From NCBI GenBank assembly GCA_944323985.1, contig CALUUP010000008.1, positions 1-64,000 of the forward strand: a stretch of DNA of 64,000 bases. The letters run 5' to 3'. The position numbers were made by a program, and so were the translations under genes. The stretch comes from Candidatus Gastranaerophilales bacterium. GTDB lineage: Bacteria > Cyanobacteriota > Vampirovibrionia > Gastranaerophilales > Gastranaerophilaceae. Positions 34,031 to 42,032 of the stretch are shown piece after piece. Position 1 is the first letter of the stretch. Each line of letters starts with the position of its first letter. Under the pieces are notes generated by a model. That model worked only from the letters and a program-made list of their open reading frames with translations, was not told the origin of the DNA and searched no databases.

Positions 34031-34831
34031 ATGATAGAAAATTGGAAAATACCTCTTTTAATGACTGTTTTTGCAGGACTTGCTACGGTTATAGGTGGTT
34101 TTATAACTTTTTTGGTCAATAGAAAAAGTCTTAAAATTCTTTCTTTAGGACTTGGCTTTTCTGCTGGTGTCATGATTTTTGTTTCTCTTACAGAAATTCT
34201 TAATACCGCAGAAGAATTATTAAAACAATATTATCCGATAGATTATCATTGGATTATGTTTTGGGGATTTATTGCAGGGGTTATTATTTCTAAACTTATT
34301 GATACATTCCTTCCCGATCACGTTGAAGATGATTTGGGTGCTGACAACAAAGAAGGTTCGTCTAAGAAAGAACATAGAATAAAAAGAGCGGGTTTATTAA
34401 CGGCTATCGCAATTGCAGTTCATAATTTTCCGGAAGGACTTGGAACATTCCTTGTTACATCACAAGATTTAACTATCGGGATTTCAGTTGCATTAGCTAT
34501 CGCTTTACACAATATTCCAGAAGGAATTGCCGTTGCTTTACCTATTTACCATGCTACCGGTAAAAAAAGAATGGCTATTTGGTATTCTTTTTGGACTGGC
34601 ATGACTGAACCTTTAGGAGCTTTAATAGGACTAGCTTTATTACATTGGTTTTTGCCTCAAGTATTTGTAGGTTTTGCTATGGCTGCGGTTGTTGGGATTA
34701 TGATTTATATTTCTTTCGATACACTACTACCCCTCTCTCACGAATATGGCGATTGGCATTATGCTATTGCAGGTATTATGTCCGGTATTATTGTTATTTG
34801 GGCTAGTTTATTATTCTTAAACGGTTATTAA
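34031..34831 (+). CDS. zupT: ZIP-family divalent metal transporter (ZupT-like)
   Basis: 266 residues with eight membrane segments and a hydrophilic loop (about residues 95-120). VHNFPEGLGTFLV and LHNIPEGIAVALP are the paired H-N-x-P-E-G metal-site motifs of TM4 and TM5. It imports Zn2+ or a similar metal. AAAGGA precedes the ATG by about 8 nt. The unusual hairpin block upstream may affect its expression. It is a single gene. Confidence 0.93.
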   Translation: MIENWKIPLLMTVFAGLATVIGGFITFLVNRKSLKILSLGLGFSAGVMIFVSLTEILNTAEELLKQYYPIDYHWIMFWGFIAGVIISKLIDTFLPDHVEDDLGADNKEGSSKKEHRIKRAGLLTAIAIAVHNFPEGLGTFLVTSQDLTIGISVALAIALHNIPEGIAVALPIYHATGKKRMAIWYSFWTGMTEPLGALIGLALLHWFLPQVFVGFAMAAVVGIMIYISFDTLLPLSHEYGDWHYAIAGIMSGIIVIWASLLFLNGY

Positions 34832-34833
34832 TT

Positions 34834-35175
34834 TTAAACTTCTAAATCTAATCCGGAATTTTTAAGCTTTTCTTTTTGTTTTTCTAGTCTTTTCATTTTT
34901 ATTTCTTTTATTGATTTTCTTAATGATTCTATCCAGTTATTTATACTGTATATTTTATAACTATAATAATCTTGTTGAATATCACTTGGCTTTTTAATAT
35001 TTTTCCATGTTTTATCAAGTTTTATTAATTCAATTTCTAATTCGCTAATTTTAGACTCTATAATGGAAATTTGAGATTTTTCTTTTTTAGTTAATTTTAG
35101 AATTGGACCTTTATATTCTGAAATCGGTTTTAAACCTTTTGTAACTACATAATTTGAATTCTGTAATATTTTCAT
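34834..35175 (-). CDS. coiled-coil protein with the shared N-terminal signature
   Basis: 113 residues. MKILQNSNYVVTKGLKPISEYKGP at the start fits the M-K-I...K-G-type signature of this window; the remainder is a long charged helix (QISIIESKISELEIELIKL, then SLRKSIKEIKMKRLEKQKE). No membrane segment. AAAGGA lies upstream of the ATG. Function unknown. Confidence 0.6.
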   Translation of the reverse strand: MKILQNSNYVVTKGLKPISEYKGPILKLTKKEKSQISIIESKISELEIELIKLDKTWKNIKKPSDIQQDYYSYKIYSINNWIESLRKSIKEIKMKRLEKQKEKLKNSGLDLEV

Positions 35176-35280
35176 AATAATCCTTTCTACATTGATTAAA
35201 AAAACAAAAAAATATATTTTGCTACTCTACATAAAAATTTTTAAGGTATAATATAATCAACAAAAAGAAAGGAAACTTTT

Positions 35281-36960
35281 ATGACAAATTTATCACCATT
35301 ACAAATTGAAAGATTAAAATACCAACCTAAATTGCCTTCTTCTTTGGCAAATGGTATTAATCATTTAACAGCTTTAGAAGGTGATGCAACACAATCTGTT
35401 GCTAACCAAGAAGAAATTAAAGCTTTATTTAAAAATACTTATGGAAAACCTACTGTTACTTTCCAAACATCTAATGATTCAAAACCTAGCGAAGTTAGAA
35501 ATGTTGGGGTTATCTTATCAGGTGGACAAGCTCCTGGTGGACACAACGTTATTGCTGGTCTTTATGATGCTTTAAAACAAGCTAATCCTGCTAACAATTT
35601 ATACGGATTCTTAGGCGGACCTAGTGGTATTATTGAAGGTAAGTATGTAGAATTTAATGATAGCTTTATCAATGATTATAGAAACACTGGTGGTTTTGAT
35701 ATTATTGGTTCCGGAAGAACTAAACTTGAAACTGAAGAACAATTTAAATCTGCTCTTGAAGTTTGTAAAAAGCTAAATATTTCTGCTGTTGTAATAATTG
35801 GTGGAGATGACTCTAATACTAACGCTGCATTGTTAGCTGAATGGTTTGTTGCTAATAACGCAAACATTCAAGTAATAGGTTGCCCAAAAACAATTGATGG
35901 GGACTTAAAAAATGAACAAATTGAAATTTCTTTTGGTTTTGATACAGCTACTAAGACTTATGGAGAATTAATTGGTAATATTGAAAGAGATGCTAACTCT
36001 GCTAAAAAATATTGGCACTTTGTTAAAATTATGGGAAGAAGTGCTTCTCACGTTGCTTTAGAAGCTGCTCTTCAAACTCAACCAAATATTACTTTAATTT
36101 CAGAAGAAGTTGAACAAAAGAAAATGTCTTTAGCTTCCATTATAGATTATATTTCTGATATTGTTGTAAGACGTTCTGAAAATGGTAAAAATTTCGGTAT
36201 TGCAGTTATTCCAGAAGGGTTAATTGAATTTATTCCAGAGTTAAAATCTATGATAGCTAATTTAAATGATGTTATGCCGACTCTTGAAAAAGATTCTGCA
36301 TATTCAAACGGTAGTGATGCTGAAAAAATTGCTATTATTGAAAATACTTTATCAAGCGAGAATGCTTCTGTATTTAAATCTTTACCAGCATTAATTAAAT
36401 CTCAATTATTAATGGATAGAGATCCTCACGGTAATGTTCAAGTTTCTAAAATTGAAACTGAAAAATTATTAATTTCTATGGTAGAAGAAAAATTAGCAAA
36501 ATTGAAAAAAGAAGGCAAATTCTCAGGTAAATTCTCTACACAATCACACTTCTTTGGTTATGAAGGAAGATGTGCATTCCCTTCTAACTTTGATGCAGAT
36601 TACTGCTACGCATTAGGATTTAATGCTTTTGCTTTAATCAATTTTGGTCTAACAGGCTATTTATCTTCTGTAAGAAATTTAACAGAACCAGCTAATGATT
36701 GGATTGCAGGAGGTGTTCCTCTTACCATGATGATGAATATGGAAAGAAGACACGGCGAAATGAAACCTGTTATCAAAAAAGCTTTAGTTGAATTAGATGG
36801 ACCTGTATTCAAAAAATTGGAAGCTAACAGAGAAGACTGGGCTATGAATGATAGATATTTATTCCCAGGAGCTATTCAATATTTTGGACCAAGTTCTGTT
36901 TGTGATATTACTACTGTAACATTACAATTAGAAAGTGAAGCAAAATTAGCTAAAGTTTAA
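35281..36960 (+). CDS. pfp: pyrophosphate-dependent 6-phosphofructokinase
   Basis: 559 residues, the length of the long PPi-PFK type rather than ATP-PFK (320). [19 protein letters not shown], the [16 protein letters not shown] segment (D for the G of ATP enzymes indicates PPi use) and [11 protein letters not shown] catalytic loop are clear. It interconverts fructose 6-phosphate and fructose 1,6-bisphosphate with PPi. Codon choice is richer in C-ending codons than neighbours, suggesting high expression. TATAAT at 35247-35252 and GAAAGGAAA supply promoter and SD. Confidence 0.96.
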   Translation: MTNLSPLQIERLKYQPKLPSSLANGINHLTALEGDATQSVANQEEIKALFKNTYGKPTVTFQTSNDSKPSEVRNVGVILSGGQAPGGHNVIAGLYDALKQANPANNLYGFLGGPSGIIEGKYVEFNDSFINDYRNTGGFDIIGSGRTKLETEEQFKSALEVCKKLNISAVVIIGGDDSNTNAALLAEWFVANNANIQVIGCPKTIDGDLKNEQIEISFGFDTATKTYGELIGNIERDANSAKKYWHFVKIMGRSASHVALEAALQTQPNITLISEEVEQKKMSLASIIDYISDIVVRRSENGKNFGIAVIPEGLIEFIPELKSMIANLNDVMPTLEKDSAYSNGSDAEKIAIIENTLSSENASVFKSLPALIKSQLLMDRDPHGNVQVSKIETEKLLISMVEEKLAKLKKEGKFSGKFSTQSHFFGYEGRCAFPSNFDADYCYALGFNAFALINFGLTGYLSSVRNLTEPANDWIAGGVPLTMMMNMERRHGEMKPVIKKALVELDGPVFKKLEANREDWAMNDRYLFPGAIQYFGPSSVCDITTVTLQLESEAKLAKV

Positions 36961-36974
36961 TAAAATAAATGACT

Positions 36975-37010
36975 AAAAAAATGGAGTTCTAAAAAGAGCT
37001 CCATTTTTTT
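36975..37010 (+). terminator. terminator of pfp
   Basis: ATGGAG/CTCCAT stem extended by AGA/TCT pairs over an AAAA loop and a T run, about 20 bp past the stop codon. Confidence 0.8.
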
Positions 37011-37111
37011 ATGATAATATCTTTACATTGCGTCATACTTTATTGAATTGGAAGAATATTTAATATATCCTAGTTTTATAGTGAGGTATTAGAGTTATTT
37101 AGGAATTATTC

Positions 37112-38116
37112 ATGGAAAAAGGTTTTGTTGAAAATGGGTTTATTATAGATTTAAGTGATGTAAAAAATACTACTCAGTTAGTTTTTGAACTTAGTTCTAT
37201 AATGGAGCATCCGGATGTTAAAGGTAAAAAAATTTGTTTAAAATTAGGAGATTTAGATTTAAAACAATCTCAGTTATTAAGTATAAAGGCATTAATAGAA
37301 TCTATGGATGCAGATATTGCTTTTATAGATACTAATTCAGAACAAACAGAAGCATCAGCAATAAGTTTGGGTATAATAATTTCAGAACTTAATGAGGAAG
37401 AAATTCCTTCTATAACGGCTTCTAGTGAAAATGATATTAAAGAAGAATCTGTTCAAGTAAAGATAGAAGAGATAGATGATAAAAAAGAGAATTTAGATAA
37501 GACAATAGAGGTTCATGCAGATATAGAGCAAAGTCAAAATAGTCCAATAGAAACAGCTGAAGATATAGAAGATATTTATGAGGAGGAAACAACTCAAGAA
37601 ATATCAGAAATTATTCCTAGAGAGCATTTTGAAACAAATTTTGAAACATTAGCTGTAAATGAAGGTTTGGTATCAAAAGAGGAAGTTAGTAAGTATATTC
37701 TTTTAGATACAGGAGATGTTTTACCAGTTGGTGTTGAAGAGAATTCTATTAATACAGAGGTTTTACCAACTTTATATATTAGTCAAACATTGCGTTCCGG
37801 TCAAACAGTGACTTATGATGGAAATATCTTGATAATAGGTGATGCTCATCCCGGAAGTGAAATTGTTGCTACTGGTGATATAACTGTTTGGGGTATATTA
37901 GGTGGTATTGCACATGCTGGATCTCAAGGTAATGTGACATCAAAAGTAAGAGCATTAAAATTGAATGCAATTCAGTTAAGAATTGCAGGATTGTATGCAA
38001 GACGTAATGATACGTTGAATGTACCATATGTACAAAAAACTAATGAGTTTACTCCTGAAGAGGCTAAAATTGAAGATGGAAAAATAGTAATTTATAAAAA
38101 ATTAAGGAGAGATTAA
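37112..38116 (+). CDS. minC: septum site-determining protein MinC
   Basis: 334 residues. The N-terminal FtsZ-antagonist domain (1-110) is followed by a very acidic linker (about 110-215, EEIDDKKENLDKTIEVH and similar) and the C-terminal beta-helix MinD-binding domain (TLRSGQTVTYDGNILIIGD, GSEIVATGDITVWGILGG, HAGSQGN). It blocks FtsZ assembly away from midcell. It is longer than E. coli MinC (231) because of the linker. The stop overlaps the minD start by one base. Confidence 0.94.
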   Translation: MEKGFVENGFIIDLSDVKNTTQLVFELSSIMEHPDVKGKKICLKLGDLDLKQSQLLSIKALIESMDADIAFIDTNSEQTEASAISLGIIISELNEEEIPSITASSENDIKEESVQVKIEEIDDKKENLDKTIEVHADIEQSQNSPIETAEDIEDIYEEETTQEISEIIPREHFETNFETLAVNEGLVSKEEVSKYILLDTGDVLPVGVEENSINTEVLPTLYISQTLRSGQTVTYDGNILIIGDAHPGSEIVATGDITVWGILGGIAHAGSQGNVTSKVRALKLNAIQLRIAGLYARRNDTLNVPYVQKTNEFTPEEAKIEDGKIVIYKKLRRD

Positions 38117-38928
38117 TGACTGGTCGAGTAATAGTAATCACATCCGGTAAAGGCGGAGTTGGAAAAACAACAACTAGTGCGAACATCGGTACTGCTCTTG
38201 CAAAAGCGGGTTATAAAGTTGTGCTAATTGACACTGACTTAGGACTAAGAAATTTAGACCTTTTGCTTGGTTTGGAAAATAGAATTGTGTATACAATAGT
38301 AGATGTAATAGAAGAACGTTGTAAATTAAAACAAGCTTTGGTAAAAGATAAAAAGAATCCAAATTTATCATTATTGGCAGCAGCTCAAACAAGAGATAAA
38401 ACTGCAGTGAATGCGGAACAATTAAAAGAAATTTGTGATACTTTAAAAGAAGAAAATGACTTTGTCTTAGTTGATTGTCCTGCCGGAATAGAACAAGGTT
38501 TTCAAAATGCGGTTGCAGGGGCTAGCGAAGCTATTGTTGTTACAACTCCTGAAATGTCAGCTATTCGTGATGCTGATAGAATCATTGGTTTATTAGAGGC
38601 GAAAGAAGAAATAAAAAGTTACAAACTTTTATTAAATAGAGTTCGTCCAAGTCTTATCAAATCAAATGAAATGATGAGTGTCGATGATGTTGTAGAAATT
38701 CTATCCTGTCCTTTAGTTGGTATAATACCGGAAGATACTGGTATTATTACTTCTACTAATAAAGGTGAACCTATTGTAAATGATGAAAATGCGCTTGCAG
38801 GAAAAGCTTATAGAAATGTGGCGCAAAGAATTTTAGGTGAAGAAGTTCCATTTTTAGACTTAGATGAGCCAAAAGGATTTGTTGCTAAAATTAAGAATGT
38901 ATTTGCAAAATTGAAAGCGAAGGTGTAG
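38116..38928 (+). CDS. minD: septum site-determining ATPase MinD
   Basis: 270 residues. Deviant Walker A SGKGGVGKTTTSANIG (11-26), DTDLGLRNLDLLLGLENR, and a C-terminal amphipathic membrane-targeting helix (GFVAKIKNVFAKLKAKV). It binds the membrane in the ATP form and recruits MinC; MinE releases it. minC-minD-minE are almost contiguous and surely one operon. Confidence 0.97.
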   Translation: MTGRVIVITSGKGGVGKTTTSANIGTALAKAGYKVVLIDTDLGLRNLDLLLGLENRIVYTIVDVIEERCKLKQALVKDKKNPNLSLLAAAQTRDKTAVNAEQLKEICDTLKEENDFVLVDCPAGIEQGFQNAVAGASEAIVVTTPEMSAIRDADRIIGLLEAKEEIKSYKLLLNRVRPSLIKSNEMMSVDDVVEILSCPLVGIIPEDTGIITSTNKGEPIVNDENALAGKAYRNVAQRILGEEVPFLDLDEPKGFVAKIKNVFAKLKAKV

Positions 38929-38929
38929 G

Positions 38930-39442
38930 ATGGGACTTTTCTCTGATATTTATAATACAGTGGCTAAGTTCTTCCGCCCACAAGAAGAACAGGGCGATGC
39001 TTCTAAATCTGTTGCTACAAACAGATTAAAGTTAGTTCTTATGCAAGATAGAACAAATCTTACTCCTAAAATCTTGGAGCAAATGCGTGGAGAATTAATT
39101 GATTTATTATCACGTTATGTAGAATTAGATAAAGAACTTCTTGAATTAAATTTTGAACAAGAAGGAGAGCAGGTTGCTTTAATGTTGTCTATTCCTGTTA
39201 TAAGAGCTAAAGATGAAGAAGAAATTGAGGCTGCTCTTAAAGCTGAAGCAGAAAAATTAGAAGAAAAAATTGAAGCTATAGAAGAAGTAATGGATTCTTC
39301 TGTTGAATCTTCTGAAGAAAATAATAATGAAAATAGCTTAGATGAAAATTCTTCAAATGTTATATCAACTCCTGAAGAAATGAATTCTTCTAAGAATAAC
39401 GAACAAGAAATTTCTTTTGAGGAATGCCATTCTGAACAATAA
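38930..39442 (+). CDS. minE: cell division topological specificity factor MinE with acidic C-terminal extension
   Basis: 170 residues. The first 95 or so match MinE: NRLKLVLMQDRTNLTPKILE carries the MinD-binding helix, then MRGELIDLLSRYVEL and a beta strand. A tail of about 75 residues, highly acidic and serine/asparagine-rich, follows; ordinary MinE is near 90 residues. It drives MinD oscillation or gradients at the membrane. The start lies one base after minD. Confidence 0.94.
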   Translation: MGLFSDIYNTVAKFFRPQEEQGDASKSVATNRLKLVLMQDRTNLTPKILEQMRGELIDLLSRYVELDKELLELNFEQEGEQVALMLSIPVIRAKDEEEIEAALKAEAEKLEEKIEAIEEVMDSSVESSEENNNENSLDENSSNVISTPEEMNSSKNNEQEISFEECHSEQ

Positions 39443-39455
39443 GCAAAATTTTAAT

Positions 39456-39499
39456 AAAAAAAGAATTTGAGATACATTTTATCTCAAATTCTTTTTTTT
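39456..39499. terminator. bidirectional terminator between minE and the DHA2 gene
   Basis: 18-bp stem (39456-39473 with 39481-39498), A run on the left and T run on the right; it overlaps the stop codon of the convergent exporter gene. Confidence 0.9.
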
Positions 39500-41039
39500 A
39501 TGCTTCTTTTAAATTCTTTAAAAGTAATATCAATGGAATAATAACAGCAGCAGCAATAGCAAAAATTCTAAAGGCATCTATAAAAGCAGCTAAATTTGCC
39601 TGTTGCATTAAAAGTTTATATGCTACACTTTCTCCCATATATTTTGCAGTATGAGGATCTACAGTTGTCATAAACATACTACTATAAGCTTGTACACGTT
39701 CAGAATAAGTATTAACAGTATCTGATAGATGTTGAATAAGCATAAATTGATGCTTTTGAGCACCCCTTGAAAGAAGAGTTGCCACAATTGAAGTTCCAAA
39801 AGCACCACCAATATTTTTTAATAAATTTTGTAGTCCACTCGCATTAGTCATTTGCTCATTTTTTAGTGTAGCAACCGAAAGAGTAATAATAGGAATCATT
39901 GCTAAGCCTAAACCTACTCCAAATAAAAAGTTTGGTACTGCAATATTCATAGTTGAAATTTGAAGATTTAATTCTCCTAACATCCAACTTCCACCTGCTA
40001 TACATCCAAGCCCTATCATAACCAATAATCTATTATCAATTAAATTTGCCAGAGTTGCGCACAACACCATTGCAAGCAATGCCCCTAAACCTCTTGGCAT
40101 CATTGATAATCCACTTTTATAAGCATCATAACCCATTAATGCTTGTAAAAATTGTGGTAATATAGCTAATGATGCTAATAATACTGCTTGCATTACTATT
40201 TGAACTAAAGTTCCTATTAAAAAGTTTTTATCCTTGAATACACTCAAATCAACCAAAGATTCTTTATTCATAATCTGAGAAACAAGAAACGCTATACCGG
40301 TAATTGTAGATAAAGCAGATAACCAGCATATCCAAGGTGCATTAAACCAATCAGCATTGTTTCCTTTATCTAAAACTATTTGAAGTGTTAAAAGCCAAAT
40401 TGAAAGCATCAAAAAACCAAAAGCATCAGTCTTAACACCACTTTGTTTCTGAGCATATGGAGGATCGTAAATAAGAGCTTTTGATAAAATCACAGCTATT
40501 ATACCAATTGGGATATTAATAAAATAAATAAAAGGCCAAGACCAATTTTCAGTAATCCATCCACCAAGAACTGGACCGATAATCGGAGCCATAACAATTA
40601 CCAAACCAAACATTGCCATGGCTTTTCCTCTATCTTGAGGTTTAAAATTCTCTAACAAGATAGCTTGTGAAATTGGAAGTAAACCTCCACCACCTATACC
40701 TTGCAAAATTCTTGCAAAAATCATTGTTTCCAAATTTTCTGAAATTCCACAAAGTCCTGAAGCTACAGTAAATAAAATTATACTTAATATAAAGAAATTT
40801 TTACGTCCTAAAGCTTTGCTAAACCAACCGACCATTGGAATAACAATACCACTGGCAATAAGATAAAATGTCAATATCCACATTGACTCCTCTCTACTTA
40901 CTGAAAAACTTCCTGCCATATGTGGTAATGCTACGTTTGCAATAGTTTCATCTAACACAAACATAAACGCTGCTGCCATTGTTGGAAGGCAGGCTAACCA
41001 AGGATTTAAACTTTTATTCTCTTCTATAATTTCTGTCAT
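39498..41039 (-). CDS. DHA2-family MFS multidrug exporter (EmrB-like)
   Basis: 513 residues, 14 membrane segments. FMFVLDETIANVALPHMAG (motif D1), GWFSKALGRKNFFI (motif A) and ARILQGIGGGGLLPISQA (motif B/C) are as in EmrB/QacA. It would export hydrophobic compounds by proton antiport. No EmrA membrane-fusion partner or TolC is next to it. A large dyad at 41077-41112 overlaps its promoter region, so a local repressor is likely. Confidence 0.9.
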   Translation of the reverse strand: MTEIIEENKSLNPWLACLPTMAAAFMFVLDETIANVALPHMAGSFSVSREESMWILTFYLIASGIVIPMVGWFSKALGRKNFFILSIILFTVASGLCGISENLETMIFARILQGIGGGGLLPISQAILLENFKPQDRGKAMAMFGLVIVMAPIIGPVLGGWITENWSWPFIYFINIPIGIIAVILSKALIYDPPYAQKQSGVKTDAFGFLMLSIWLLTLQIVLDKGNNADWFNAPWICWLSALSTITGIAFLVSQIMNKESLVDLSVFKDKNFLIGTLVQIVMQAVLLASLAILPQFLQALMGYDAYKSGLSMMPRGLGALLAMVLCATLANLIDNRLLVMIGLGCIAGGSWMLGELNLQISTMNIAVPNFLFGVGLGLAMIPIITLSVATLKNEQMTNASGLQNLLKNIGGAFGTSIVATLLSRGAQKHQFMLIQHLSDTVNTYSERVQAYSSMFMTTVDPHTAKYMGESVAYKLLMQQANLAAFIDAFRIFAIAAAVIIPLILLLKNLKEA

Positions 41040-41076
41040 AACATTTCCTTATTTTTACAAGAAAATATTATCACGA

Positions 41077-41112
41077 TTGTGTTGCAAAAGCAACATGTTG
41101 CTTCTACAACAA
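41077..41112 (-). promoter_or_regulatory. candidate operator of the DHA2 exporter
   Basis: A perfect 12-bp palindrome GCAACATGTTGC (41090-41101) sits in the centre of a nearly symmetric 36-bp dyad. A GATAAT -10-like hexamer lies just downstream on the minus strand, so the dyad covers the -35 area. Dimeric TetR or MarR repressors bind such sites beside efflux genes. The cognate regulator is not in the neighbourhood. Confidence 0.55.
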
Positions 41113-41118
41113 TACGTG

Positions 41119-41964
41119 TTAAAATTTTGCATAGGAACCTATAATTCTTATACCTTTTGCAAGTGGAGATAAATCCTTGATAAGATTTTTTATTACATCA
41201 TCGTCTTTATGTCCATCAAAATCTATAAATACTGCTTGTTCTTCAGATCTATTATTCATCATTTTAGAATTAATTTGAGTAATATTTATATTATATTTAA
41301 CAAAAATTTGAACTATATCTAATAAGGCTCCTTGTCTATCTGTTAAAAATAAAACAATACTTGTTTTATCTTTACCCGTAGAATAAGTTTCTGTATCACC
41401 AATTACGATAAATCTTTTTTCATTATTTTTATCATCTTCAATATGTTCTTTTAAAATATTTAAGTTATATAATTCAGCTGTTTTTGGAGTTCCTATAATT
41501 GAATATGTAAGATTATAATTATTTAAAAGTCTTGCAGATTCATCCATATTTTCTGCAATCACAATATTTAATTGTCGTGGCATTTCATCTCTTACAAAAT
41601 TTTTACTTTTTGCTAAAGCATTTGGATTAGAAATTAAACCTGTTATAGAATAGAATTCGGTCGTTTTTGATAAAATACAATCATTTACTGGAACTATGGT
41701 TTCAGCCAATATCTTTACATTTTCATTTTTTGTCTGAATCAAATTATCAATTGTTTCTCTAATAATTCCTTCATAAGTTGTTTCAACAGGAATTATTGCA
41801 ATCGAATTACTATTTTCATCTACATAATCAATACATTCTTTTATTGAACGTAATGATCTTTGATATAAATATAAATCATATGCTTTAAATAATTTATCTT
41901 TAGCAATTTCAGAATACGAACCACCAACACCTAAGCATACAATTTCATTAAATTCTTTAAACAT
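41119..41964 (-). CDS. pheA: prephenate dehydratase homologue with ACT domain
   Basis: 281 residues. GVGGSYSEIAKDKLF (12-26) and LISNPNALAKSKNFV fit the dehydratase domain; the last 80 residues are an ACT domain (KTSIVLFLTDRQGALLDIVQ). The enzyme would convert prephenate to phenylpyruvate in phenylalanine synthesis. The otherwise invariant Thr-Arg-Phe catalytic motif appears as KRF (NNEKRFIVIG), so activity is uncertain. It is a single gene. Confidence 0.82.
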   Translation of the reverse strand: MFKEFNEIVCLGVGGSYSEIAKDKLFKAYDLYLYQRSLRSIKECIDYVDENSNSIAIIPVETTYEGIIRETIDNLIQTKNENVKILAETIVPVNDCILSKTTEFYSITGLISNPNALAKSKNFVRDEMPRQLNIVIAENMDESARLLNNYNLTYSIIGTPKTAELYNLNILKEHIEDDKNNEKRFIVIGDTETYSTGKDKTSIVLFLTDRQGALLDIVQIFVKYNINITQINSKMMNNRSEEQAVFIDFDGHKDDDVIKNLIKDLSPLAKGIRIIGSYAKF

Positions 41965-42032
41965 AAAAACCCCATCTATATAAAAACACTACAACTCTAT
42001 ATTACCATTAAAAATTTTAAAATAACAGTTAG

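Noticed and set aside
33775-34173. 132-codon minus-strand ORF over the hairpin block and the ZIP start
   Set aside because: It crosses the three hairpins and the 5' end of a clear ZIP gene; its residues mirror inverted repeats rather than a fold.
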